A stretch of DNA of 48,013 nt from Lachnospiraceae bacterium (GCA_019422065.1 JAHZEA010000016.1:1-48013); one strand, 5' to 3'; counted from the stretch's first letter, positions 1-8,472 are shown. Made by a program: numbers and translations. The notes: generated from the letters alone by a model not told the origin.

Positions 1-50
1 GCTGATGATACTTGGCTGGAGACGGCCCGGGAAAGTAGGTGGCTGCCGGA
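1..50 (+). rRNA. rrf: 5S rRNA, 3' end (partial)
   Basis: The first 50 or so bases match the 3' part of a Firmicutes 5S rRNA, with the conserved block TACTTGGCTGGAGACGG and a GGTGGCTGCCGGA-like 3' strand that would pair with the missing 5' end. Followed within about 12 bases by a tRNA, as in many rRNA operons. The exact 3' end is an estimate. Confidence 0.85.
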
Positions 51-62
51 ATCAAAGAATAA

Positions 63-134
63 TCCTCGATAGCTCAGCGGTAGAGCAACCGGCTGTTAAC
101 CGGTGGGTCGTAGGTTCGAATCCTACTCGGGGAG
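63..134 (+). tRNA. tRNA-Asn (GTT)
   Basis: Full cloverleaf: acceptor strands 63-69 and 127-133 pair over 7 bp, discriminator G134, anticodon GTT at 95-97, T-loop GGTTCGAATCC. No encoded CCA. First tRNA after the 5S gene. Confidence 0.96.
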
Positions 135-145
135 GTAATTATTTA

Positions 146-217
146 GGCTCGGTGGTCAAGCGGTTAAGACACGGCCCTTTCACGGCTGTAACCCGGGTTC
201 GATTCCCGGTCGAGTCA
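146..217 (+). tRNA. tRNA-Glu (TTC)
   Basis: Cloverleaf with acceptor 146-152 pairing to 210-216 (two G-U pairs), anticodon stem 172-176/184-188 and anticodon TTC at 179-181; T-loop GGTTCGATTCC. CCA is not encoded. Second of three tandem tRNAs. Confidence 0.96.
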
Positions 218-233
218 TTTTAATTTAATATCT

Positions 234-305
234 GGCGTCGTAGCCAAGTGGTAAGGCAAAGGTCTGCAACACCTCTATCCGCCGGTTCAAATCCGGCCGA
301 CGCCT
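234..305 (+). tRNA. tRNA-Cys (GCA)
   Basis: Acceptor 234-240 pairs perfectly with 298-304; anticodon GCA at 266-268. The discriminator base is T305 (U73), the identity element known for cysteine tRNA. Last tRNA of the rRNA-linked cluster. Confidence 0.96.
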
Positions 306-308
306 TTT

Positions 309-341
309 AAGGTCTATCAATAATTTGATAGACCTTTTTTA
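309..341 (+). terminator. Intrinsic terminator of the rRNA/tRNA operon
   Basis: An 11-bp perfect inverted repeat (AAGGTCTATCA / TGATAGACCTT) with a short AT loop is followed by a T run. It begins 4 bases after tRNA-Cys. Confidence 0.9.
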
Positions 342-415
342 TGCCTTGATGAAGCAAAAGCTATATAATTATTTCAACAATGGGTTTTGAATATAAAATT
401 AAAATGACGCAGAAC

Positions 416-444
416 TTTTAATTATGAGCTTTTTATTTTATAAT
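416..444 (+). promoter_or_regulatory. Possible promoter of the MBL-fold gene
   Basis: A perfect TATAAT lies at 439-444 with a weak -35 (TTTTAA, 416-421) 17 bp upstream. The gene starts about 40 bases further on. Weak -35, so tentative. Confidence 0.35.
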
Positions 445-485
445 TAAACTTGTAAATAAGTGAAAATATAAAAGGGGGCACATAA

Positions 486-1292
486 ATGCGCCTTAAAGTT
501 CTTGTAGATAACAATACATATATTGACCACAATTATTTTATGGGTGAACCGGCATTAAGTTTTTATATTGAAAATGAAAACGACAGAATACTTTTTGATA
601 CAGGCTATACTGATGTATTCATGCGTAACGCAGAAAAAATGAATATTGATTTATCTAAAGTAAATAAAATTGTATTTTCACATGGACATAACGACCATAC
701 CAATGGGTTTGAATTTTTAAGCAATAAATATGATATGTCTAAAGCAGAGCTTTATTGTTTGCAAGGCTGTTTTAGGCCAAAATATGAAGGCGGAGATTAT
801 ATAGGAGCGCCTTTTTCACAATTGGAGTTTGAAAAAAAGTGTGTTCTTCAAATAAATGATGAACCAATGGAAATCAGCCGTAATTTGATTCTTTTAGGCC
901 GTATACCGGATTATTTTGATTTTGAAAAACGCAGGGCTATTGGCACTTTGGATTCGCATACAGGCCCGGAAGATTTATGTTATGAAGATACAGCTATGGC
1001 TTATAAAATGCCTGACGGAATTTTTATAATTACAGGCTGTTCGCATAGCGGTATTTGCAATATTATTGAGCATGCCATTAAAATTACGGGCCAAGAATGT
1101 ATTAAAGGCGTAATAGGCGGTTTTCATATTTTTGAAAATGATATAAGGCTATCTAAAACTATAGAGTATTTTGAACAACGAAATATAAATAATATTTACC
1201 CTTGCCACTGTGTGTCTTTTAGGGCAAAAGCAGAGATTGACAGGCACATACCTATTTACGATGTGGCATCTGGTTTTGAGCTTAATATTTAA
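486..1292 (+). CDS. MBL-fold metallo-hydrolase (COG1237-like)
   Basis: Metallo-beta-lactamase-fold protein of 268 residues. The metal-binding signature HGHNDH is at residues 66-71 (H66, H68, D70, H71), followed by a third-ligand-type histidine in TGCSHSG (H187) and further His in GGFHIF and the C-terminal CHC. Length and the SHGHNDHTNGF context resemble the COG1237 group, which includes the archaeal 7,8-dihydropterin-6-methyl-4-(beta-D-ribofuranosyl)-aminobenzene-5'-phosphate synthase; in bacteria the substrate of these proteins is usually unknown. No signal peptide, so cytoplasmic. The ATG at 486 has AAGGGGG 8-10 bases upstream. It stands alone between the tRNA terminator and its own terminator. 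Family assignment is firm; the reaction is not known. Confidence 0.85.
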   Translation: MRLKVLVDNNTYIDHNYFMGEPALSFYIENENDRILFDTGYTDVFMRNAEKMNIDLSKVNKIVFSHGHNDHTNGFEFLSNKYDMSKAELYCLQGCFRPKYEGGDYIGAPFSQLEFEKKCVLQINDEPMEISRNLILLGRIPDYFDFEKRRAIGTLDSHTGPEDLCYEDTAMAYKMPDGIFIITGCSHSGICNIIEHAIKITGQECIKGVIGGFHIFENDIRLSKTIEYFEQRNINNIYPCHCVSFRAKAEIDRHIPIYDVASGFELNI

Positions 1293-1408
1293 ACTATTTT
1301 CTAACTATTTTCAACCTGTTTTGAAACCGCGAATGTGCTCACTTTGGTTATATGGACAAGTTATATAGTCGAAGTAGCTGTAAAAAGAGCTGATACTTTT
1401 ATTCCTAC

Positions 1409-1442
1409 AAATGCCGTTTTTATTAAAGCGGCATTTTTTTAT
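1409..1442 (+). terminator. Intrinsic terminator after the MBL-fold gene
   Basis: AATGCCG and CGGCATT arms (1410-1416, 1429-1435) around an AT-rich loop, then a run of seven T. The gene-free stretch 1293-1408 before it shows nothing I can name. Confidence 0.85.
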
Positions 1443-1582
1443 GCAACGTTTAGTCATTTTATCACCTCAAATTAATTATTCTCATTTGCAGATAAATAAT
1501 TCATTGCACTTTAACAGATAAGTTACAAATGTTAATTTTTTGTTTCTTTTTACTGCAAATTTAACACAAACCTGCGTTTTTT

Positions 1583-1611
1583 TGATATAATCGTTCATGT
1601 TTTTAAGGAGG
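1583..1611 (+). promoter_or_regulatory. Extended -10 promoter and strong RBS of the amidase operon
   Basis: TGATATAAT at 1583-1591 is an extended -10 (TG-n-TATAAT); no good -35 is visible at 17 bp, fitting an extended -10 promoter. AAGGAGG at 1605-1611 is a perfect ribosome binding site 11 bases before the ATG at 1623. The leader is therefore only about 25 nt. Confidence 0.65.
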
Positions 1612-1622
1612 TTTTTTGAATT

Positions 1623-3842
1623 ATGCGGTTTTCAATTAAAAGAATTATTTCGACTTTTATTGCGGCATCTATTATATTAGGTTCCGTAAGTAATATATAT
1701 GGTGCTGTTGTAAATATGGATTTGGTCTATGACGGTGTAAACCACAAATACAGCGCAGAAGAAGTACATATTACAATAGACGGCAAAGAAATAACAGGTT
1801 TGGATGTACCGCCTGTTATTATAAATGAGCGTACTATGGTTCCGGCAAGAGCTGTATTTGAGAACATGGGTTGTGATATAGCATGGAACGAAGATACTCA
1901 AGAAGTTTATATAATGCATAATACTGATTTGATTGTGCTTAAAATAAACAGTAATCAGGGTACAAAAAACGGAACGGCTTTTTCTATGGATACACCGGCC
2001 AAAATAGTAAATGACAGAACGTTAATACCTGTAAGAGCTGTTTCAGAGGCTATAGGCTGCCAAGTCGGCTGGGATGATGCCTCAAGAACAGTGGCTATTT
2101 CAACAACTGCAACTGAACAGCCGGAAGAAAATACAGATAACAATACAAGTGATAATAACAGTGACAATTCAAGTGATAATACAGAAAATAACGGCAATTC
2201 ATCAGATGGTGAAGGTACTATTATAAACCCTATAGAGCCGGGAGATAACAGCGGCTCAAGCTCATCAAATGGCAGCCAGTCAACAGGCGGTGATACATCA
2301 GCTAATACTGAGGTAATTAATATAACAAGCATAACTGTTCCGGAATCAGAAAAAGCGGAACAAAAGTTTACAATTAATGCCAGCGGCGCTATTGGTTCAT
2401 ACAACAGCTTTGTGCTTGAAAATAACCGTCTTGTTATAGACATAAACAATGCCAATATGAACATTGCCAATACAAATATTACTGCAACAAACTCAACTAT
2501 TGTTTCGGCAGTAAGAAGTGCTCAAAACCAGACAGAGCCTACAAAAATAACAAGAGTTGTTTTTGACCTTAATTCTCTTGCAGATTACAGTGTAAATCTT
2601 TCAAGTGATAAAAAAAGTATTGAAGTTTCGTTTAAAGTAAGTCAGGTTTCAAACATAGCCTTAACATCAAGTAACGGCGCAGACTATGTAAATATATATG
2701 GTGATACAGACCTTTCTGTTGAAACATACATGCTTACAAATCCTGACAGGGTAGTTATAAACGTATTTAATGCAGTTTCTTCATTAGATGAAACATACCC
2801 AGGAGATGACTGTAATTATATAATAGATGTAAGAACTACTCAGTACGACTCAAAAACGGTACAGATAGTTGCTGATGTAAACAGGCTTGTAGAGGCAGAA
2901 GTTATAAAGAAAAACGGATATACTTCGGTATGTATAACAAAGTCTTCTTTGGACAATATTTCTTATAACGCTTCAAGCCATACACTTACACTGCTTAATG
3001 CTTCAGATATAAGCAGTTCAGATATAACACATACTGATAATTATTTAGGCGGAACATATAAGCTTACATTAGACGGCGATTACAGTGAGCTTTTTGGCAC
3101 AGGAACAATTAAATGCAATGACGATTATTTAAGCTCAATCAAAGTAGGCCTTGATTCTAACGGAAACACATATTTTGAGGCTTCGGAAAATAAAATTGTA
3201 GCTGTAAAGACAAAAGAATATTCAGACAGCATTGAAATTTCTTTTGTTTCACCTAAAGAAGTGTATGACAAGATTGTTGTTATTGACGCAGGTCACGGTA
3301 AAAACGATAATGGCGCCAGCGGCAATGGTTTAACTGAAAAGAGTGTTAACTTACAGATAGTTCAGAAGCTTTATGCGCTTTTGGAGGCTGACCCTAATAT
3401 AAAGGTTTACGCTACAAGACTTGATGACAGTTATCCAACAAATGCCAGCAGGGCACAAATGGCAAATGAAGTAGCAGATTTGTTTGTTTCGATACATCAA
3501 AATTCCAATACATCCTCAACTCCGCAGGGAACAGAGGTATTGTATATGAACCACTCTAACGAAACATCAGCGCCTTCTTCTAAGCTTACAAGCAAAGCAG
3601 CTGCTCAGATAGCTCTTACATGGGTAATTAATGCTTTAGGCACAACAAACAGGGGCATTAAGGAAAGACCGGACCTTATTGTTCTTAACCAAACAACAGT
3701 ACCTGCTATACTTATTGAAACATGTTTTATTTCTAACCCTGACGATGCGGCTAAAGTAAAGAGCGAGGAAAACATAAATAAGCTTGCAAACAATATATAC
3801 AGTGCTATAAGTATAATGCTTAATGACTATGATTTAAGATAA
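1623..3842 (+). CDS. Secreted N-acetylmuramoyl-L-alanine amidase with copper-amine-oxidase-like and AMIN domains
   Basis: Cell-wall hydrolase of 739 residues that should cleave the amide bond between N-acetylmuramic acid and L-alanine in peptidoglycan. The N-terminus is a signal peptide (basic start, hydrophobic stretch to about residue 27). Residues about 45-160 hold two copies of the copper-amine-oxidase N-terminal-like module (TMVPARAVFENMGC..., TLIPVRAVSEAIGC...), a wall-associated domain of Clostridia. A linker rich in Asn, Ser, Asp and Gly (about 163-232) follows, then one or two AMIN-like beta domains (about 235-435). The C-terminal Amidase_3 domain starts near 550 and has the zinc ligands and catalytic residues H558 (DAGHG), E572 (TEKS), H625 (SIHQNS) and E699 (LIETCF). 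First gene of an operon: rdgB starts 15 bases after its stop. It may serve in vegetative wall turnover or spore development. Confidence 0.92.
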   Translation: MRFSIKRIISTFIAASIILGSVSNIYGAVVNMDLVYDGVNHKYSAEEVHITIDGKEITGLDVPPVIINERTMVPARAVFENMGCDIAWNEDTQEVYIMHNTDLIVLKINSNQGTKNGTAFSMDTPAKIVNDRTLIPVRAVSEAIGCQVGWDDASRTVAISTTATEQPEENTDNNTSDNNSDNSSDNTENNGNSSDGEGTIINPIEPGDNSGSSSSNGSQSTGGDTSANTEVINITSITVPESEKAEQKFTINASGAIGSYNSFVLENNRLVIDINNANMNIANTNITATNSTIVSAVRSAQNQTEPTKITRVVFDLNSLADYSVNLSSDKKSIEVSFKVSQVSNIALTSSNGADYVNIYGDTDLSVETYMLTNPDRVVINVFNAVSSLDETYPGDDCNYIIDVRTTQYDSKTVQIVADVNRLVEAEVIKKNGYTSVCITKSSLDNISYNASSHTLTLLNASDISSSDITHTDNYLGGTYKLTLDGDYSELFGTGTIKCNDDYLSSIKVGLDSNGNTYFEASENKIVAVKTKEYSDSIEISFVSPKEVYDKIVVIDAGHGKNDNGASGNGLTEKSVNLQIVQKLYALLEADPNIKVYATRLDDSYPTNASRAQMANEVADLFVSIHQNSNTSSTPQGTEVLYMNHSNETSAPSSKLTSKAAAQIALTWVINALGTTNRGIKERPDLIVLNQTTVPAILIETCFISNPDDAAKVKSEENINKLANNIYSAISIMLNDYDLR

Positions 3843-3857
3843 GAAAGGCTGATTATA

Positions 3858-4448
3858 ATGAAAATTGTGTTTGCCACAAAAAACGAAGGCAAAGTAAAAG
3901 AAGTTATTAAAATGCTTAATATGGATAAAATAGAGCTTATAACAATGGCTCAGGCAGGAATAGATGTGGATGTGGTGGAAGACGGCACTACATTTGAAGA
4001 AAACGCTATGAAAAAAGCTGTTGAGATAATGAAAATCTCCGGCATGCCTGCTATAGCTGATGATTCCGGACTTGAAATAGATTACTTGGATAAACAGCCG
4101 GGAGTACATTCCGCAAGGTTTTTGGGACATGACACATCTTACGACATTAAGAATAAAAAAATACTGGAAATGCTTGAAGGCGTACCGGATGAAAAACGCA
4201 CAGCACGTTTTGTAAGTGCTGTATGCCTTGCATTGCCGGATGGAAGAACAATAACAACAAGAGGCACTATAGAAGGAGTTATAGGCCATGAAATAAAAGG
4301 AACAAACGGTTTTGGTTATGACCCTATATTCTTTATACCGGAAATTAATAAGTATTCCGCTGAGCTTACAACAGACGAGAAAAACGCCATAAGCCACAGG
4401 GGAAAGGCTATAGCCCAAATGCGTGAGAAGATATTGGAGATTATATGA
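3858..4448 (+). CDS. rdgB: RdgB/HAM1 XTP/dITP diphosphatase
   Basis: Nucleotide-pool sanitising enzyme that hydrolyses non-canonical purine triphosphates (XTP, dITP, ITP) to monophosphate and pyrophosphate. At 196 residues it is the normal family length. Visible family motifs are FATKNEGKVKEV at the N-terminus (triphosphate binding), ADDSGLE and PGVHSARF in the middle, GTNGFGYDPIF and SHRGKA near the C-terminus. Its stop codon overlaps the next gene's start in ATGA (4445-4448), so translation of the two is coupled. This RdgB plus YfcE-like pairing is common in Clostridia. Confidence 0.95.
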   Translation: MKIVFATKNEGKVKEVIKMLNMDKIELITMAQAGIDVDVVEDGTTFEENAMKKAVEIMKISGMPAIADDSGLEIDYLDKQPGVHSARFLGHDTSYDIKNKKILEMLEGVPDEKRTARFVSAVCLALPDGRTITTRGTIEGVIGHEIKGTNGFGYDPIFFIPEINKYSAELTTDEKNAISHRGKAIAQMREKILEII

Positions 4449-4963
4449 AAGTTTTAGTAATTAGCGACACTCACAGATATTTGCAGAACGCCGAAGATAT
4501 AATTAAACTTTATGGCGGAAAAATTAATACAGTTATTCATTTAGGCGATTTAGTTAATGATGTTAAGCGCCTTAGTATAAAATTTGGCAACATAAATTTT
4601 TATAATGTAGCCGGAAACAACGACTATGATTACGATGTGCCTTATGAAAAAATGATAACTCTTGAGGGCAAAAAACTGCTTTTAACCCATGGTCACAGGC
4701 AAAGGGTAAACTATGGCCTTTTACAGTTAGGTCTTTGGGCTGAAGAAAAAGAGGCCGATGCTGTGCTCTTTGGGCATATTCATGCACCTGTAAAAGAGTA
4801 CTATAATAATGTGCTTATTTGCAATCCCGGAAGCCTTTCACTGCCTAGAAGTACAGATTTTCCTACATTTGGCATACTGGACATAGATATTAACCATGGA
4901 CTGGAATTTTCAGTTATGGGGTATATGGGAAACGGCGAAGTAATGCGTTTAGACAGGTTTTAA
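4445..4963 (+). CDS. YfcE/MJ0936-type metallophosphoesterase
   Basis: Calcineurin-like phosphoesterase of 172 residues with the complete metal-ligand set: VISDTH at the N-terminus, HLGDL, GNND, LTHGH and GHIHAP, then the CNPGS motif. Members hydrolyse phosphodiesters such as bis-pNPP in vitro; the physiological substrate is usually not known. Cytoplasmic. Starts by a 4-base overlap with rdgB and is the last gene of the amidase-rdgB operon. The terminator stem overlaps its stop codon. Confidence 0.92.
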   Translation: MKVLVISDTHRYLQNAEDIIKLYGGKINTVIHLGDLVNDVKRLSIKFGNINFYNVAGNNDYDYDVPYEKMITLEGKKLLLTHGHRQRVNYGLLQLGLWAEEKEADAVLFGHIHAPVKEYYNNVLICNPGSLSLPRSTDFPTFGILDIDINHGLEFSVMGYMGNGEVMRLDRF

Positions 4964-4980
4964 CACCTGTCTTTTTATTT
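4951..4980 (+). terminator. Intrinsic terminator of the amidase-rdgB-phosphoesterase operon
   Basis: AGACAGGT pairs with ACCTGTCT, loop TTTAAC, followed by TTTTTATTT. The upstream arm covers the last codons of the phosphoesterase gene. Confidence 0.88.
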
Positions 4981-5166
4981 AAAAGCATAAAACAATATTT
5001 ACAATTAAACTGTGTTCATATGACTCTAAAGGCACAAAACAAGCTTAAAAAATAATAAGTGGGATTTTAAACAGGCAAAAAAGCTTAAAAAACAAGGCTT
5101 TTTGCCAAGGTGTAAAAATCAGGTAATTATTTTGAAAAATTTTATTCAAAAAAATAAAAATTTGTG

Positions 5167-5195
5167 TTGACAAATGATGCTAACATGACTATAAT
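5167..5195 (+). promoter_or_regulatory. Consensus sigma-A promoter of the tRNA-Gly/Arg operon
   Basis: TTGACA (5167-5172), 17-bp spacer, TATAAT (5190-5195): a perfect consensus match, expected for a stable-RNA operon. The first tRNA base is 14 bases after the -10. The preceding stretch 4981-5166 has no gene, only an AT-rich sequence with an imperfect stem. Confidence 0.92.
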
Positions 5196-5209
5196 ATATT
5201 TTGTTGGTT

Positions 5210-5280
5210 GCGGGTGTAGTTCAATGGTAGAACGTCAGCCTTCCAAGCTGAACACGTGAGTTCGATTCTCATCACCCGCT
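5210..5280 (+). tRNA. tRNA-Gly (TCC)
   Basis: Acceptor 5210-5216 pairs with 5273-5279, discriminator T5280; anticodon TCC at 5242-5244. No encoded CCA. First gene of a two-tRNA operon. Confidence 0.96.
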
Positions 5281-5283
5281 TAT

Positions 5284-5357
<74 letters not shown>

Positions 5358-5360
5358 CTT

Positions 5361-5395
5361 AAAAAAGCACTGAGTATTCAGTGCTTTTTTTATTT
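5361..5395 (+). terminator. Bidirectional terminator between tRNA-Arg and the amidohydrolase gene
   Basis: AAAAAGCACTGA / TCAGTGCTTTTT inverted repeat with a four-base loop, A run on one side and T run on the other. It can end the tRNA operon on the plus strand and the convergent amidohydrolase gene on the minus strand. Confidence 0.9.
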
Positions 5396-5408
5396 CTATT
5401 TTTATTTA

Positions 5409-6956
5409 TTATAGTTTCCAAACGGTATTGCCGTTTTTAATTGTTTCCAAAACTTTTATATTACGTATTTCGTCTAAACCTACAGAAAGTGGGTTTTTAT
5501 CAAGCACTATATAGTCAGCTGTTTTTCCCGGAGATATGCTTCCTTTTGTATTATACTGCATGTACTGCTTTGCGGCATTAATTGTAACTGCCTTAATAGC
5601 TTCTAAAACGGATATTTTCTGATTTTCGCCTAATACCCTGCCGGATTGGCTTTTTCTTGCAGCAGCACAGTATACACTTTCAAACATATCCGGAAGCATT
5701 ACAGGTGTATCTTGATGAAGTGTAAAGTTAATGCTGTGCAGAGCTGAATTAAGAGGGCTCATTTGGCTTGCTGTGTTGTAGCCTAAGTTTTTAACATGCA
5801 AATCGCCATAATGCAGTATATGCGAAACAAAAAACGAAACGGAAATATTAAGGCTTTTAAGGCCTAAAAGGTGAAACGGATTAATAAACTGGCCATGTAT
5901 TATAACAGGTGAGCAGTCTGATATTTCAGGGTGCTTAAGTGCGCAGCTCTTTACGGCATTAATGAACATATCGCAGGCTTTGTCACCATTGGCATGGCAT
6001 AATATCTGGCATTTATTCTTGTAAGCTGTATTTAGAGCATTTTTAATGCTTTCCTCAGTAATGGAGCATGTGCCGAAATTACCGTTTTCTCCTATATATG
6101 GTCTATGCATAAGTGCTGTTTTAAGCTGAGGTGAGCCGTCTATAAATATTTTAATACCGCCTAAATTAAAATTAGGGCTGTTTACGCTTTTAGTAAATTC
6201 CAGTGCAGAAATATAATCATCTGGTGCTGTAAATGCCGTAATATCGCCTTTTATTATATTAGAATTTAAAGCTGATTTATAAATAGGCAGCATTTGGCTT
6301 GTAAGATAGCCTTCCTGAAATGATGTTATGCCGTATGAAAAATAAATATCCTGAGCTTTTTTAATTGAGTTTAAAATTTCTTTTTCATCAGGTGAAGGTA
6401 TAAGTTTTAAAGCGCAAATATAGGCATTTTCATGTAAATATCCGGTTTTTTCGGCTTCATTAAGCTCATTTGAAAAGTCTGATAAATTTTGTTTTATTAT
6501 TTCAAGGGCTTTTGAGTTAAACATTCCGCCATGTCCTGACTGGTGCTGTAAAACTATAGGTGTATTTGGCGCTATTGAGTCTAAAACTGTTTTGCTTATA
6601 TTGTCATTTTGGTTTAAAGACGGAAAATCTCTGAAGGCGGCCCAAGAGTCACTGCCTGAATTGCGGTTTTTTAAATAAGAAATAATTGTTTCTTTTATTT
6701 CTTCACCATTTTTACAGTCCTTAAGTGACGGCTGAAGAAGTGATATAGCAAAGGCCATAAAATGGCTGTGGGAATCAAAAAAAGCCGGCATTAATGTGTG
6801 TTCCTGTAAATCTATGTTTTCGGCTTGTGGGTATTTTGCTTTTAATGCATCGAATATACCTATTTCGCATGTTTTGCCGTCTTTAACTAATACAGCTTGT
6901 GCTTGAGTGCTGTTATCCATTAAAAGTATGTTTCCGTTGTAATAAAGTTTTAGCAT
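5409..6956 (-). CDS. YtcJ-like amidohydrolase (Amidohydro_3)
   Basis: Metal-dependent amidohydrolase of 515 residues in the YtcJ/Amidohydro_3 branch of the amidohydrolase superfamily. The N-terminal beta part leads into PAFFDSHSHF, the HxH metal pair. Further expected elements are HQSGHGG, the lysine-region GGIKIFIDGSP, LCHANGDKA, IIHGQF and HQDTPV, and the C-terminal GKTADYIVLDKNP signature closes the composite beta domain. No signal peptide. The reaction is amide or related bond hydrolysis, but the natural substrate cannot be told from sequence. On the minus strand alone, with GGAAAGGAT as ribosome binding site, divergent from galE and convergent with the tRNA-Arg gene. Confidence 0.88.
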   Translation of the reverse strand: MLKLYYNGNILLMDNSTQAQAVLVKDGKTCEIGIFDALKAKYPQAENIDLQEHTLMPAFFDSHSHFMAFAISLLQPSLKDCKNGEEIKETIISYLKNRNSGSDSWAAFRDFPSLNQNDNISKTVLDSIAPNTPIVLQHQSGHGGMFNSKALEIIKQNLSDFSNELNEAEKTGYLHENAYICALKLIPSPDEKEILNSIKKAQDIYFSYGITSFQEGYLTSQMLPIYKSALNSNIIKGDITAFTAPDDYISALEFTKSVNSPNFNLGGIKIFIDGSPQLKTALMHRPYIGENGNFGTCSITEESIKNALNTAYKNKCQILCHANGDKACDMFINAVKSCALKHPEISDCSPVIIHGQFINPFHLLGLKSLNISVSFFVSHILHYGDLHVKNLGYNTASQMSPLNSALHSINFTLHQDTPVMLPDMFESVYCAAARKSQSGRVLGENQKISVLEAIKAVTINAAKQYMQYNTKGSISPGKTADYIVLDKNPLSVGLDEIRNIKVLETIKNGNTVWKL

Positions 6957-7063
6957 TTTGTATCCTTTCCGAGCTTCAGGCTCTTTAATAATGTTATTGT
7001 TATTTTTATCAGCTGTTGTGTTTTTATCCGGTTTATTTGAAACAGCACAAAAAAGTATTAATA

Positions 7064-7092
7064 TTGAAAAATTATAGATAATGTAGTAATAT
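7064..7092 (+). promoter_or_regulatory. Promoter of galE
   Basis: TTGAAA (7064-7069), 17-bp spacer, TAATAT (7087-7092), 36 bases before the galE start. Lies in the divergent gap with the amidohydrolase gene. Confidence 0.65.
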
Positions 7093-7128
7093 ATATTTGC
7101 TGTTAAATTATTTTTCGGAGATGATACA

Positions 7129-8118
7129 ATGTCTGTTTTGGTTTTGGGCGGAGCCGGATATATAGGCTCACATACTGTTTATGAACTTATAGATAACGGA
7201 TATGATACTGTTGTGGCTGATAATTTATCAACAGGTCATATGCAGTCTGTTCACCCAAAAGCAAGGTTTTATAAAGGCGATATTAGAGATAAAGAGTTTT
7301 TAAATGATTTATTTAAAAAAGAAGATATAGATAGTGTAATTCATTTTGCCGCTTATTCTTTGGTAGGCGAAAGTATGCAGGAACCTATGAAGTATTATAA
7401 TAATAACCTTTACGGCACAATGAATTTGCTGGAATGTATGGAAAGCAATAATGTAAATAATATTGTTTTTTCATCAACTGCCGCCGTATATGGCGAGCCT
7501 GAAAGGGTACCTATTGCAGAAAGTGATGTTACAAACCCTACCAATACATACGGTGAAACAAAGCTTTCTATGGAAAAAATGATGAAATGGCAGAGTCAGG
7601 CTAAAGGTCTTCATTTTGTGGCTTTAAGATATTTTAACGCATGCGGTGCTCATGTAAGCGGCGAAATAGGCGAAGACCATTTTCCTGAAACACATCTTAT
7701 ACCTATAATATTGCAGGTTCCTAACAAAAAACGCAGTGCAATAACAATATTCGGTAATGATTATAATACACCTGACGGAACTTGCATTAGGGATTATGTT
7801 CATGTTACTGATTTGGCAAGAGCCCATATACTTGCAATGGAGTATTTGAAAAAAGGCGGAAGCAATAATGTTTTCAACCTTGGAAGCGGTGTAGGATTTT
7901 CAGTTAAAGAAATTGTAGAGGCGGCTGAAAAGGCTACCGGTTTTGAAATACCAAAAGAGTTTGGCCAAAGACGCGCCGGTGACCCTGCAAAGCTTATTGC
8001 CTCAAGCCAGAAAGCTAAGGAAGTTTTAGGCTGGAAGCCGGAATTTGACAATATAGACTATATTATTAAAACAGCATGGCTTTGGCATAAAAACCATCCT
8101 AATGGGTATGAAAAATAA
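7129..8118 (+). CDS. galE: UDP-glucose 4-epimerase
   Basis: Extended short-chain dehydrogenase/reductase that interconverts UDP-glucose and UDP-galactose using bound NAD. At 329 residues it is standard GalE length. It shows the Rossmann motif GGAGYIGSH at the N-terminus, DNLSTGH, GDIRD, HFAAYSLVGES, the catalytic SSTAAVYG serine/threonine region and YGETK (YxxxK), then ALRYFNACGAH and the C-terminal NLGSGVGFSV and RRAGDPAKL blocks. GGAG precedes the ATG. It stands as a single gene followed by two terminator-like hairpins, so it probably supplies sugar nucleotides for surface polysaccharide or galactose use. Confidence 0.95.
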   Translation: MSVLVLGGAGYIGSHTVYELIDNGYDTVVADNLSTGHMQSVHPKARFYKGDIRDKEFLNDLFKKEDIDSVIHFAAYSLVGESMQEPMKYYNNNLYGTMNLLECMESNNVNNIVFSSTAAVYGEPERVPIAESDVTNPTNTYGETKLSMEKMMKWQSQAKGLHFVALRYFNACGAHVSGEIGEDHFPETHLIPIILQVPNKKRSAITIFGNDYNTPDGTCIRDYVHVTDLARAHILAMEYLKKGGSNNVFNLGSGVGFSVKEIVEAAEKATGFEIPKEFGQRRAGDPAKLIASSQKAKEVLGWKPEFDNIDYIIKTAWLWHKNHPNGYEK

Positions 8119-8165
8119 AATTTAATAATTTATTGTTTTATAAAATATAATTTTAGTTACTATGT

Positions 8166-8190
8166 TAAAAGCAGGCTTGCCTGTTTTTAT
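8166..8190 (+). terminator. Terminator after galE
   Basis: AAAAGCAGG-CTTG-CCTGTTTTT: short G/C stem extended by A/T pairs, ending in a T run, about 50 bases after the galE stop. Confidence 0.7.
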
Positions 8191-8224
8191 AAATGCGGCT
8201 TAAGCGTAAAGCTCCGCCTCGGGC

Positions 8225-8256
8225 GGCCCTTCCCGTGTAAAAATAAAGGGCCTTTT
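8225..8256 (+). terminator. Second hairpin before tRNA-Leu
   Basis: GGCCCTT (8225-8231) and AAGGGCC (8246-8252) pair, followed by TTTT. It lies only five bases before tRNA-Leu; it could be a second terminator of galE or a processing stem in a tRNA precursor. Confidence 0.55.
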
Positions 8257-8261
8257 AGTGT

Positions 8262-8343
8262 GCGGGTATGGCGGAATTGGCAGACGCGCAGGATTTAGGT
8301 TCCTGTGCTGTAAGGTGTGTGGGTTCAAGTCCCACTGCCCGCA
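8262..8343 (+). tRNA. tRNA-Leu (TAG)
   Basis: Class II tRNA of 82 nt with a long variable arm. Acceptor 8262-8268 pairs with 8336-8342, discriminator A8343; anticodon stem 8289-8293/8301-8305, anticodon TAG at 8296-8298. No clear promoter of its own was found. Confidence 0.95.
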
Positions 8344-8347
8344 GTGT

Positions 8348-8380
8348 AAACCCCTTTAAATTCAAGGGGTTTTATTTTTT
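8348..8380 (+). terminator. Terminator after tRNA-Leu
   Basis: AAACCCCTT and AAGGGGTTT arms with an AT loop, followed by TATTTTTTT. Confidence 0.88.
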
Positions 8381-8472
8381 TGCTGTTTTTAGGGGTCTTA
8401 GTTAAAAATATAGGCAGAAATTAAATAAAACTCAGCACATTAATTTTAATTGTATAAGATTTAATTATATTA

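Noticed and set aside
5..223. 72-codon plus-strand frame over the first tRNAs
   Set aside because: It reads through 5S rRNA and two tRNA genes and is a chance frame in structural RNA.
1293..1408. Possible small gene between the MBL-fold gene and its terminator
   Set aside because: No start with a ribosome binding site and no open frame of useful length.
1955..2470. 171-codon minus-strand frame inside the amidase gene
   Set aside because: Leu/Ser-rich shadow of the Asn/Asp/Ser-rich linker; composition explains it.
3834..4418. 194-codon minus-strand open frame antisense to rdgB
   Set aside because: It covers rdgB, which has full family motifs; the translation is rich in Cys, Tyr and Phe as expected for an antisense shadow of AT-rich coding DNA, and has no ribosome binding site.
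5074..5106. Imperfect stem GGCAAAAAAGC...GCTTTTTGCC upstream of the tRNA-Gly promoter
   Set aside because: No T run on the plus strand after it and no neighbouring gene that needs it; one A is unpaired. Probably chance in A/T-tract DNA.
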